From Gammaproteobacteria bacterium (GTDB lineage: Bacteria; Pseudomonadota; Gammaproteobacteria; JABABF01), in the NCBI GenBank assembly GCA_014238345.1, contig JABABF010000147.1, forward strand, positions 1 to 5,759: 5,759 nt of DNA, given 5' to 3'. The position numbers were made by a program, and so were the translations under genes. This document shows, piece by piece, positions 1 through 5,759 of the stretch; within the stretch, counting starts at the first letter, position 1; each line of letters begins with the position of its first letter. The notes under the pieces are model-generated. The model was not told where the DNA came from, did not search any database, and was given only the letters and a program-made list of their open reading frames with translations.

Positions 1-436
1 CGCTGATAATGACATCACAACCCTGGGCTATCAGTGCCTGTGCAGCGCTTGTCCGTCGGCGGGCGACCACCACCGGCACACACCCAGCCAAGCGTCTGGC
101 CATCATTAAAGCTTCATCGCCGACGCGGGCTGTGTTGGCATCGGCCGCCACTCGCTGGGGGTTGCGTTGCGTTCCGCCATAGCCTCGACTGATAATGCCA
201 GGCTGCCAGCCTGCCGCTTGCAACTGTTGGGCTAGCCACAGTACCAGTGGCGTTTTACCGGTGCCTCCCCAGGTGATGTTGCCGACTATGATCACCGGTA
301 CAGACAGTGCCTGTGCACGGCTTGACAAGTAGCGCCGTCGCCCCGCTACCGCCACTTCGTAAAGTTTGGATACCGGCCACAATAGCCGTAGCGGCCACGA
401 GGGTCGAGCCCAGCAATCGAACAATAGTCGGTGCAT
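1..436 (-). CDS. lpxK: Tetraacyldisaccharide 4'-kinase LpxK, N-terminal part (runs off the window at base 1)
   Basis: Lipid A pathway kinase that phosphorylates the 4' position of tetraacyldisaccharide 1-phosphate with ATP to give lipid IVA, at the cytoplasmic face of the inner membrane. My translation gives 145 codons plus one base, under half of the usual roughly 320-340 residues. Residues 14-30 form the hydrophobic N-terminal segment that anchors LpxK. The P-loop is GNITWGGTGKTP (52-63), followed by SRGYGG (83-88) and GDEA (106-109; GDEP in E. coli). Residues 138-145 (QGCDVIIS) lead into the family's DDGxQ motif, which should begin at the very next codon but lies outside the window. The ATG at 436 fits the usual LpxK N-terminus, where the short stretch before LLWPVSKLY matches E. 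coli LLPLSWLY, but it has only a weak GAG just upstream. A TTG at 478 with a better Shine-Dalgarno is an alternative start. It lies 125 bp downstream of msbA, its partner in lipid A maturation and export. The family assignment is firm; the start is less so. Confidence 0.95.
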   Translation of the reverse strand, partial: MHRLLFDCWARPSWPLRLLWPVSKLYEVAVAGRRRYLSSRAQALSVPVIIVGNITWGGTGKTPLVLWLAQQLQAAGWQPGIISRGYGGTQRNPQRVAADANTARVGDEALMMARRLAGCVPVVVARRRTSAAQALIAQGCDVIIS

Positions 437-487
437 ACTCGCACGCGTTGTCGCGTTGATTCCAAGCTTAGTAGGCAAACTGCGGTG

Positions 488-493
488 TCCTCA
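488..493 (-). promoter_or_regulatory. Candidate Shine-Dalgarno TGAGGA upstream of lpxK
   Basis: The minus strand reads TGAGGA here, with the AGGA ending 9 nt before a TTG codon (478-476) that is in frame with lpxK. The TGA at 493-491 is an in-frame stop, so this TTG is the only start codon available upstream of the ATG at 436. It would add 14 residues. The ATG at 436 lacks a comparable site and is 51 nt from this one, too far to use it. Either translation starts at the TTG or this match is accidental; homology favours the ATG. Confidence 0.35.
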
Positions 494-499
494 GTATGA

Positions 500-534
500 G
501 CTTTGATGCGGTTACTTTAATCAAAAATCAAAGC
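500..534. repeat. 8-bp inverted repeat in the AT-rich msbA-lpxK gap
   Basis: GCTTTGAT (500-507) is exactly complementary to ATCAAAGC (527-534), with 19 bases between. The core (511-532) is much richer in A and T than the flanking genes and holds a second partial copy of the ATCAAA element (521-526 region). No T-run follows the repeat on either strand, so it does not look like a rho-independent terminator. It could be an operator, an mRNA structure in the lpxK leader, or chance. The whole gap is 437-561, and I see no gene in it beyond a six-codon ATG frame (537-517) without a ribosome binding site. Confidence 0.4.
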
Positions 535-561
535 CATGAGGGGTGCTGCCGATTCCGCCGC

Positions 562-2388
562 TCAGGGGTGGAGATCCTCACGCGCTAAGTTGGCGTACAA
601 GCCACCTTGCTCCAGCAGTTCCTGATGGCGACCGCGCTCGACGATGCGACCGTGGTCGAGGACTAAAATCAGGTCGGCTTTGCGCACGGTGTTCAGACGG
701 TGGGCGATCACCACCACCGCGCGTCCGGTGGAGACATCTTGTAACACGGAACGCAGGAGTTGTTCGGTTTCGTTGTCGAGCGCCGAGGTGGCTTCGTCAA
801 GGATCAGAAACGGGGCATTTTTCATTAGCGCCCGAGCCACAGCAATGCGCTGTTTCTGCCCGCCTGAGAGAAGTTTTCCCTGATTTCCAACTGAAGTTTC
901 GAATCCGTCTGGTAATTGATTGATAAACTCTACGGCATGCGCTTGTGTAGCGGCATTGTAGGCGAGATCGGCGGGAGCCCCACGCAATTCACCAAAAGCG
1001 ATGTTGTTATAAATGCTGTCGTTGAATAACACGGGCTGTTGCGACACTACGGAAAATTGGCGGCGCACATCACTGATGCGCAGCTGCTCGATGTCTTGTC
1101 CATCGATCAAGATCTGCCCGTGGCTCGGGTAATAAAGTTGTGTCATCAGTCGTACCAAGGTGGTTTTGCCCGCCCCGGTTCGCCCGACAATGGCGACGAT
1201 CTTGCCCGGCTCTACCACGAAATTAATGTCTTCTAGCACAGATTTTTTGCGTTGCCCGGCGACGGCATAGGAGAAATGGACGCTGCGAAACTCCAGTGCT
1301 CCCTGCGCTCTGTCGAAGCGCAATTCACCGCTATCTGGCTCGGCTTTCTCATCTATTAACTGGAAAATATCTTCGGCAGCGGCCAGCCCCTGTTGCAGCT
1401 GCTCAATGACGCTATTGAGGCGTCGCACCGGTCGAGAGAGCAAGGTGGCCGAGACCAGAAAGGCGGTCAACACCCCAGGACTAATCCGCTCTGCCTGCGC
1501 CGGATCCAATAAGAACCAGAACAAAAATAATAGCGGCAACGTGATCAAAATGTGCGCCAGCGGTTGCAGCAAGCTGTTTGCCAATGCTATTTTGTTGCTC
1601 TGCTGCCGGAAGTCATTGCTGGTTGATTCAAAGCGCTTAGTTTCCAGATCTTGGGCACCAAAAATACGGATTTCTTGGTTTCCGCTCACGACTTCACCGG
1701 TAATATGGGTGAGATCTCCCATGGTGCTCTGACATTGCCGCGCCAGTATGCGTTGGCGACGTGCCACCAAGCGGGTAAGCCGCAAGAGTAATGGCACACT
1801 CACCAGACAGATCAGCGACAGCTGCCAGTCGAGATAGAACATATAAGACAGAAAGGCGATGGCTGTCAGACCTTCGCGAAATATGACAAGAGTGACTTGT
1901 GCGCAGCTGTCAGCGATTTGCTGGACTTTAAAATTCAGCATAGAGACCAAGTGTCCATCGGGGTGTTGGTCAAAAAAATGACCAGGGACATGCAGTAATT
2001 TGCTGGCGATTTGGCAGCGTAATTCGTGTACTAAACGCGATGTGAGGTAGCGGATACCATACTCGCTACCCGTGAAGCCGATACTGCGCAACACTAGCAA
2101 CAGTAGCAATAGCACTGGCAGCTGTGTACGCCGACTATAGGCATCGCCGAACATCGGTTCAATCCATATGCGCATAGTTTTGGCCAAGACACTGCGTGTT
2201 TCCTTCAGCGGATAGTCGCTGAGCGCATTCATCACCAGTTGCAGGCCATCGGCAAACAGCACAGAACTCAGGGAAAACAGTGCAAATGAGCCGATACATC
2301 CCCCCCAGATCAGACGGTATGGCAAACTGAGCCGCAGTACACGCAGATAGATACGCAGATCGCTGAACGCGGGCTTGGAGGTGGGCAT
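562..2388 (-). CDS. msbA: Lipid A export ABC transporter MsbA (ATP-binding/permease half-transporter)
   Basis: Inner-membrane homodimeric flippase that moves core-lipid A (and often phospholipid) from the cytoplasmic to the periplasmic leaflet using ATP. The protein has 608 residues (E. coli MsbA: 582). Residues 1-340 are an ABC exporter membrane domain with six expected helices, including about 24-48, 91-108, 165-185, 188-205 and 276-294. The nucleotide-binding domain shows A-loop Y374, Walker A GRTGAGKTT (402-410), Q-loop SQQPVLF (449-455), signature LSGGQ (507-511), Walker B FLILDE (527-532), D-loop SALD and switch H563. R101, R171 and R322 align by eye with E. coli R78, R148 and K299, the basic residues known to contact lipid A phosphates. 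This, together with neighbouring lpxK, supports MsbA rather than a generic multidrug exporter. The loop between the first two helices is about 20 residues longer than in E. coli. The start is fixed by an in-frame TAA 18 nt upstream (2409-2407) with no other start codon between, yet no Shine-Dalgarno precedes the ATG. Confidence 0.95.
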   Translation of the reverse strand: MPTSKPAFSDLRIYLRVLRLSLPYRLIWGGCIGSFALFSLSSVLFADGLQLVMNALSDYPLKETRSVLAKTMRIWIEPMFGDAYSRRTQLPVLLLLLLVLRSIGFTGSEYGIRYLTSRLVHELRCQIASKLLHVPGHFFDQHPDGHLVSMLNFKVQQIADSCAQVTLVIFREGLTAIAFLSYMFYLDWQLSLICLVSVPLLLRLTRLVARRQRILARQCQSTMGDLTHITGEVVSGNQEIRIFGAQDLETKRFESTSNDFRQQSNKIALANSLLQPLAHILITLPLLFLFWFLLDPAQAERISPGVLTAFLVSATLLSRPVRRLNSVIEQLQQGLAAAEDIFQLIDEKAEPDSGELRFDRAQGALEFRSVHFSYAVAGQRKKSVLEDINFVVEPGKIVAIVGRTGAGKTTLVRLMTQLYYPSHGQILIDGQDIEQLRISDVRRQFSVVSQQPVLFNDSIYNNIAFGELRGAPADLAYNAATQAHAVEFINQLPDGFETSVGNQGKLLSGGQKQRIAVARALMKNAPFLILDEATSALDNETEQLLRSVLQDVSTGRAVVVIAHRLNTVRKADLILVLDHGRIVERGRHQELLEQGGLYANLAREDLHP

Positions 2389-2414
2389 GGTGGTGAGAGG
2401 TGAGGGTTATTTAG

Positions 2415-2437
2415 AGAAAGTCAGCTCTGACGTTTCC
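2415..2437 (-). other. Bulged hairpin in the comEC-msbA gap
   Basis: In minus-strand RNA, GGAAA (2437-2433) and GUCAG (2431-2427) pair with CUGAC (2424-2420) and UUUCU (2419-2415), leaving a single bulged C at 2432. The inner 12 bases (2431-2420) are nearly palindromic; the realistic loop is GAGC. It begins 13 bases after the comEC stop and ends 26 bases before the msbA start. No U-run follows, so termination is doubtful; a transcript-processing or 3'-end-protecting structure is possible. The only AAGGA in this 62-bp gap overlaps the 5' arm and is too far from msbA to serve as its ribosome binding site. Confidence 0.35.
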
Positions 2438-2450
2438 TTCTGATGATATT

Positions 2451-4724
2451 TCACTGCGCTATGCTATGCCAATAGCGGCGGTATTGATGTCGAAATGCAC
2501 GCACTTCCACCATAGCCTGTTGCACTGTTGGCCAATGAAACTGCAGTGTGCCATGCATAGCGGTATCCCATAGGATACTGCCAACCGCTAGGTAGCGTTG
2601 CACCACAGCGGGGTTAGGATGACCGAAAGAGTTGTTCGCGGCGCGCGAAAACACCACATGACTTGGTTGTGTGGCCGCAATAAGTGCCGCCGATGAAGAT
2701 GACCCGCTACCGTGGTGTGGTGCGATCAATACATCAATCGGCGCTGGCAGCTGCGATGCTAGGCTCGCTTCGATGGTCGCACTGATGTCCCCAGGGAGCA
2801 GGATATGGTGTTCGCCAGTGCTGATCAGCAAGACACAGGATTGGTCGTTGCCTTCTCCGGACTCTAGTGGGTGTAGAAAACTAAAATCCACCCCATCCCA
2901 GCGCCAATGCTGCCCCGCACGACAGGCTTGGCCACTAGCCACCTCTGGTAGTGGCTCGCCACGCCATAGCTGCGTGATGGGGATGCTGTCGAGCAAGGTG
3001 GTAGTGCCGCCAGCGTGATCCCTATCTGCATGGCTGATGACAAGCGCATCAATATGGCGCAACCCGCGATGGCGTAAGAATGGCAGGATGACTGACCGTG
3101 CTGAGCTGTATCCGCCACGGTACGCTGGGCCGCTGTCGTAGAGCAAGGCATGTCCTTTGGTTTCAGCTAATACGGCCAGACCTTGTCCCACATCCAGCAC
3201 ACTGATACGCAACGCAGAGTCGGCACTCGGTGGTATCCACAGTAGCGGTAGTAGCAATGCGCCACCCAGCAACAATCGCTGCCAGTGCAATACGCTGACG
3301 ATGCCGATGGCGGCCATCCCAAGTACCGGCCACGACCATCGCGGTGGATGCCAAGTCGGCGTTGGCAACGCCCCTAAAGCTGTGAGTAGCAGGGTGGACA
3401 CCAGCTCGGCGAAGCGCAACAACAGTTCGCCGCCCGGTGGCCACAAAAAGAGGGTGGCGGTACCGAGCAGAGCGGCGGGCACGACCAAGCAGCTCACGAG
3501 CGGAATGGCTAGAGCATTGGCCAGTGGTGAGATCAGAGGCACAGCGCCGAGTAGCTGGCCGAGTGGCAACATCAGAGCGAGGGTGACCGCAAATTGAGCC
3601 CGCACAAAACGCCATAATCGACCGAACTCTCCTTCCAGCACCAGCATCAGCGCCCCTACAGCGATGAAAGAGAGCCAAAAAGAGGCACTGTGCCCCGCCA
3701 GTGGATCAAGTGCCAACACGGTCAATAATGCCAGACACAGACCGACCCCACGGCTGGCACGGCGACGCCATAGCTGCGCGGCGATCACGATGCTCACCAT
3801 GACTAGGGCGCGTTGGGTCGGTAGCGAGAAGCCAGCCAGCGCGGCATAGCTGCCTGCTCCAGCCAGCGCCATTAGTGCTCCCCAAATGGGTGCTGGCCGC
3901 CAGTGCAGTGGGTAGATGAGTAGTCGCGCTACGCCCTGTGCCAAATAAAAGAACAGTCCGGCAACTAGCGTGATGTGGAGGCCAGATATCGCTAGCAGAT
4001 GGATGGTTCCGGTGCGCTCCAGCAGGTTGCGGTCTGCCACGCTCACTCCCCGCCGATCGCCGTTGACGAGGGCGCTGAGCAAGCCTCCTGACGCGCCGCT
4101 TTGTCGCGCCGCCAGTCGTTGCCCCACAGCGTGTCGCAGGCGGTGGTGCCAAGCTGAGACAGCGATGCCTTCAATACGCTGGTTGCAGGGGTGATCGCGT
4201 ACATAACCCGTGGCCGCAATGCCCCGTGATAGGTACTGTGCCTCGCGATCTGGAACCCCCGGCGACCCCGTGCTACGCGGTCGCTTGAGGCGCACCTTCA
4301 GCTGCCAGCGCTCGCCTGGGAGCAGTGCTGGTCCGCCATACCAACTGAGCCGTACCCGTTTGAGTGTCAAGCGTTCGCCGCCGCTAGCGGGTCGAGCTTC
4401 GCTCAGTGTTAATTCAAAGCGTCTCAGTAGGCTACCATCGGGCAGCTCGATGTCGCGCGGCAGTTCACTGAGATAGCCGCGAACCAATAAATCATGCCCC
4501 TCCAGTGCCAATGGTAGGCGTTGTGCCAGCATGGCATGCCCGCTGAGTGTCGCCCAGATGAACCCAACTGCCAGCCCACTGAGGGCATGGGTGGTGGCTC
4601 GGGAATAGCGCCATGGTGCTAGTGCGGGTAGCGCAGCCAAAGGCAGGTAGAAGAGTGAGGGCAGCTGCTCCCATAGAGCGAGTGAGGCGAGGGCTCCAGC
4701 CGCTGACAATAGCCAGATGCGCAC
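2451..4724 (-). CDS. comEC: DNA internalization protein ComEC/Rec2 (ycaI-type)
   Basis: Inner-membrane channel that passes single-stranded DNA into the cytoplasm during natural transformation. It has 757 residues, close to the roughly 750-800 of gammaproteobacterial ComEC. N-terminal hydrophobic segments (about 2-36 and 47-64) precede a soluble DUF4131/OB-like region (about 75-185, ending GIAATGYVR). The Competence domain (about 210-480) carries the hallmark HLLAISGLHI (242-251) and many membrane helices. The C-terminal metallo-beta-lactamase domain (about 505-735) begins ISVLDVGQG (507-515) and has the metal-binding motif SHADRDHAGG (564-573), ND (626-627), LPGD (643-646), HHGS (670-673) and FGHP (700-703). 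All expected ligand motifs are present, so a nuclease role for this domain, as proposed for the family, is possible here. The start is GTG at 4724, with AAGGA 7 nt upstream; an in-frame TAA at 4763-4761 with no other start between excludes an earlier one. Whether the organism is transformable cannot be told, since ComEC also occurs in species not known to be competent. Confidence 0.95.
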   Translation of the reverse strand: MRIWLLSAAGALASLALWEQLPSLFYLPLAALPALAPWRYSRATTHALSGLAVGFIWATLSGHAMLAQRLPLALEGHDLLVRGYLSELPRDIELPDGSLLRRFELTLSEARPASGGERLTLKRVRLSWYGGPALLPGERWQLKVRLKRPRSTGSPGVPDREAQYLSRGIAATGYVRDHPCNQRIEGIAVSAWHHRLRHAVGQRLAARQSGASGGLLSALVNGDRRGVSVADRNLLERTGTIHLLAISGLHITLVAGLFFYLAQGVARLLIYPLHWRPAPIWGALMALAGAGSYAALAGFSLPTQRALVMVSIVIAAQLWRRRASRGVGLCLALLTVLALDPLAGHSASFWLSFIAVGALMLVLEGEFGRLWRFVRAQFAVTLALMLPLGQLLGAVPLISPLANALAIPLVSCLVVPAALLGTATLFLWPPGGELLLRFAELVSTLLLTALGALPTPTWHPPRWSWPVLGMAAIGIVSVLHWQRLLLGGALLLPLLWIPPSADSALRISVLDVGQGLAVLAETKGHALLYDSGPAYRGGYSSARSVILPFLRHRGLRHIDALVISHADRDHAGGTTTLLDSIPITQLWRGEPLPEVASGQACRAGQHWRWDGVDFSFLHPLESGEGNDQSCVLLISTGEHHILLPGDISATIEASLASQLPAPIDVLIAPHHGSGSSSSAALIAATQPSHVVFSRAANNSFGHPNPAVVQRYLAVGSILWDTAMHGTLQFHWPTVQQAMVEVRAFRHQYRRYWHSIAQ

Positions 4725-4731
4725 AGTTCCA

Positions 4732-4736
4732 TCCTT
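4732..4736 (-). promoter_or_regulatory. Ribosome binding site of comEC (AAGGA)
   Basis: AAGGA on the minus strand lies 7 nt before the GTG at 4724-4722, a normal spacing. It decides in favour of this non-ATG start. The ATG codons at 4732 and 4744 are in another frame that closes early. Confidence 0.75.
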
Positions 4737-4742
4737 GGATCC

Positions 4743-4759
4743 ATGACGATAACTGTCAT
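4743..4759. repeat. 17-bp interrupted palindrome upstream of comEC
   Basis: ATGAC (4743-4747) and GTCAT (4755-4759) are perfect inverted copies separated by 7 bases, 18 bp upstream of the comEC GTG. The form resembles a dimeric regulator's operator, but arms of 5 bp are short enough to occur by chance in a gap of this size. No clear -35/-10 pair accompanies it. Confidence 0.25.
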
Positions 4760-4762
4760 ATT

Positions 4763-4787
4763 ACAACGCCCCGACCAGTGGCGTTAT
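4763..4787 (-). other. Stem-loop just downstream of the Lol permease gene
   Basis: In minus-strand RNA, AUAACGCC (4787-4780) pairs with GGCGUUGU (4770-4763): 8 bp including one G-U pair, with a 9-base loop. It begins 21 bases after the permease stop codon. The bases after it (AAUAUGAC) are not a U-run, so I do not call a terminator. It could act as a weak attenuator or a 3'-end structure between the permease and comEC messages. Confidence 0.35.
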
Positions 4788-4808
4788 CACGGCGGGCTGA
4801 AGCGGGAT

Positions 4809-5759
4809 TTAACGCAGTGCTACGCTTGGAGGCAGCTTGGCGGCGCGCCATGCCGGATAGAGTGATGCCACGATGCACAGTAGCATCGCCAAGGCGTAGA
4901 CCCCGATCAATTCAGACCAATTGATGGCGGTGGGCAGGTGATCTAATGGGTAGCTGCCCTCGGTCAGCACGCTGAACCCAAAGTAGTGCTCGAGTGCCAG
5001 AGCAGCATCGTCTAGCAATAGTGACAACAGTATGCCCAACAGCGTCCCGAGGGTGATGCCGATGGTGCCGATAGCAACGCCTTGCACGATGACTGAGTGC
5101 AAAATCAAGTGGGGTGGCGCGCCCAGCGTGCGCAACAGCGCGATCTGAGCGCGGCGGTGACTGCTCAGCACACTGAGCATGGCGCTGATATTAAACACTG
5201 CGATTATCATTACCGCCGCCAGCAACAGCGCGATCAGCTGTTTGGATAAGCTGATTGCATCGAACAGTGATCCAAAGCGATCAATCCAGTGCTCCACACG
5301 GTAGCCTGAGCCAAGGGTGGCTTTGAGGCGGGAGGCCACCTGCGGGGCATCCAATGGCTCGGTGAGACGCAATTGGATAGCGCTCGCCATCCCGGGGTGG
5401 CGCAATAGCTCAGCGCCGCGCTCAAAGTCGATCAGAGCCAAGCCCAGATCCATGCTGGTACCGCTGTTGATCAGGGCGCGAACGGTAAATCGCGATCCTT
5501 GCAACGCCCGCCCTGAGCCGCTTCCATGCAGTACAGTGACTACCTCGCCGAGCGTTATTTTGAGCTGTTGTGCCAAGGCGTCTCCCAAGACGATGCCATC
5601 GTTGCCCAGTGCTTGGGCATCCCCTCCATCAAGTTCCAGATAGGCGGTCAAGCCCCCTTGCGTTGCACTGCCATGTCGTAGACCCTGAACGAGAGCGGCC
5701 GTGGTGCGGTTGTGGGCACTCAGCATAGCGGGCAGGTAGACCACGGGCTCTGCAGTAAG
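4809..5759 (-). CDS. lolE: Lipoprotein-releasing ABC transporter permease, LolC/LolE family, probably LolE (C-terminal part)
   Basis: Permease subunit of the LolCDE complex, which extracts mature lipoproteins from the inner membrane and passes them to the carrier LolA. The frame is open to the window edge: 316 residues are visible of a family length near 400-415, so roughly the first 90-100, with the first membrane helix, are missing. The GTG at 5744 is an internal valine, not a start. Residues about 1-165 are the periplasmic (MacB-type) domain. Residues about 175-316 are the FtsX-like permease domain, with helices near 175-198, 220-249 and 284-301, the cytoplasmic coupling segment ALLRTLGAP (207-215) and the typical tail YPAWRAAKLPPSVAL. 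LolE is preferred over LolC because the stretch corresponding to the proline-bounded LolA-binding hook of E. coli LolC is short and has no proline (about residues 76-91), because FGFSVLTEGSYPLDHLP resembles the LolE loop before the last helix, and because lolE is usually the last gene of lolCDE. A LolF-like or LolC identity is not excluded. Confidence 0.85.
   Translation of the reverse strand, partial: LTAEPVVYLPAMLSAHNRTTAALVQGLRHGSATQGGLTAYLELDGGDAQALGNDGIVLGDALAQQLKITLGEVVTVLHGSGSGRALQGSRFTVRALINSGTSMDLGLALIDFERGAELLRHPGMASAIQLRLTEPLDAPQVASRLKATLGSGYRVEHWIDRFGSLFDAISLSKQLIALLLAAVMIIAVFNISAMLSVLSSHRRAQIALLRTLGAPPHLILHSVIVQGVAIGTIGITLGTLLGILLSLLLDDAALALEHYFGFSVLTEGSYPLDHLPTAINWSELIGVYALAMLLCIVASLYPAWRAAKLPPSVALR

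Noticed and set aside
493..524. Sigma-70-like promoter for lpxK (TTGATT and CATACT on the minus strand)
   Set aside because: Each hexamer matches only four of six consensus bases and the spacing is 20 bp, so I do not annotate it as a feature.
517..537. Six-codon frame (MALIFD) on the minus strand in the msbA-lpxK gap as a leader peptide
   Set aside because: No Shine-Dalgarno before it, no run of regulatory codons, and one arm of the inverted repeat explains much of its sequence.
543..923. 126-codon plus-strand frame antisense to the 3' end of msbA
   Set aside because: No recognisable domain; it lies opposite conserved msbA codons for the signature, Walker B and switch motifs, which explain the open frame.
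2415..2437. Rho-independent terminator after comEC
   Set aside because: The stem is bulged and not followed by a U-run, and msbA begins shortly after in the same direction.
3163..3678. 171-codon open frame on the minus strand inside comEC
   Set aside because: It is a shadow in another frame of comEC: its composition is arginine- and alanine-rich without domain motifs, while the comEC frame carries every family motif through this stretch.
3706..4152. 148-codon open frame on the minus strand inside comEC
   Set aside because: Another frame shadow, low-complexity and rich in Arg, Pro and Thr, overlapping the well-recognised Competence domain.
4613..4924. 103-codon plus-strand frame spanning the comEC-permease gap
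   Set aside because: Arg/Ala/Pro-rich composition typical of antisense frames in GC-rich DNA, with no ribosome binding site or family resemblance that I can see.
5742..5744. GTG as a start codon for the Lol permease
   Set aside because: The frame stays open to the window edge, and the protein would lack the first membrane helix and much of the periplasmic domain, so this is an internal valine.

Overview
The window is a compact cell-envelope cluster from a Gram-negative bacterium. All four genes read on the minus strand, so transcription runs from base 5759 towards base 1: a LolC/LolE-family permease (3' end only), comEC/rec2 (complete), msbA (complete) and lpxK (5' end only). Having MsbA, LpxK and a Lol permease together means an outer membrane with lipopolysaccharide and lipoproteins. 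The comEC-msbA-lpxK order matches the ycaI-msbA-lpxK block of Escherichia coli, and a lol cluster just upstream of comEC is familiar from Pseudomonas-type genomes. Both point to a gammaproteobacterium. DNA of moderately high GC fits this, but I cannot name a genus.

Layout: 4809-5759 is the C-terminal three quarters of the Lol permease, probably LolE. An 84-bp gap follows, holding two inverted repeats and the ribosome binding site of comEC. ComEC (2451-4724) starts at GTG and has all three expected parts: an N-terminal soluble domain, a polytopic Competence domain and a C-terminal metallo-beta-lactamase domain. A 62-bp gap with a bulged hairpin separates it from msbA (562-2388), a full-length ABC half-transporter. 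A 125-bp gap with an AT-rich core and an 8-bp inverted repeat leads to lpxK (1-436), which leaves the window just before its conserved DDGxQ region.

Three of the four genes build or export envelope components. LpxK adds the 4'-phosphate to make lipid IVA, MsbA flips the core-lipid A molecule across the inner membrane, and the Lol permease extracts lipoproteins from the inner membrane for delivery to the outer membrane. ComEC is the inner-membrane DNA channel of natural transformation and is functionally separate, although its place in this cluster is common in gammaproteobacteria. The gaps (84, 62 and 125 bp) are short enough for one operon. I see no convincing rho-independent terminator and no strong promoter.

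I found no RNA gene, mobile element, CRISPR array or broken gene, and no sign of a new biological system. The points worth a second look are small: a possible upstream TTG start for lpxK, the inverted repeats in the gaps, the lack of a Shine-Dalgarno sequence at msbA, a longer first periplasmic loop in MsbA, and the absence of the DUF2062 and exbB/exbD genes often found in such clusters.
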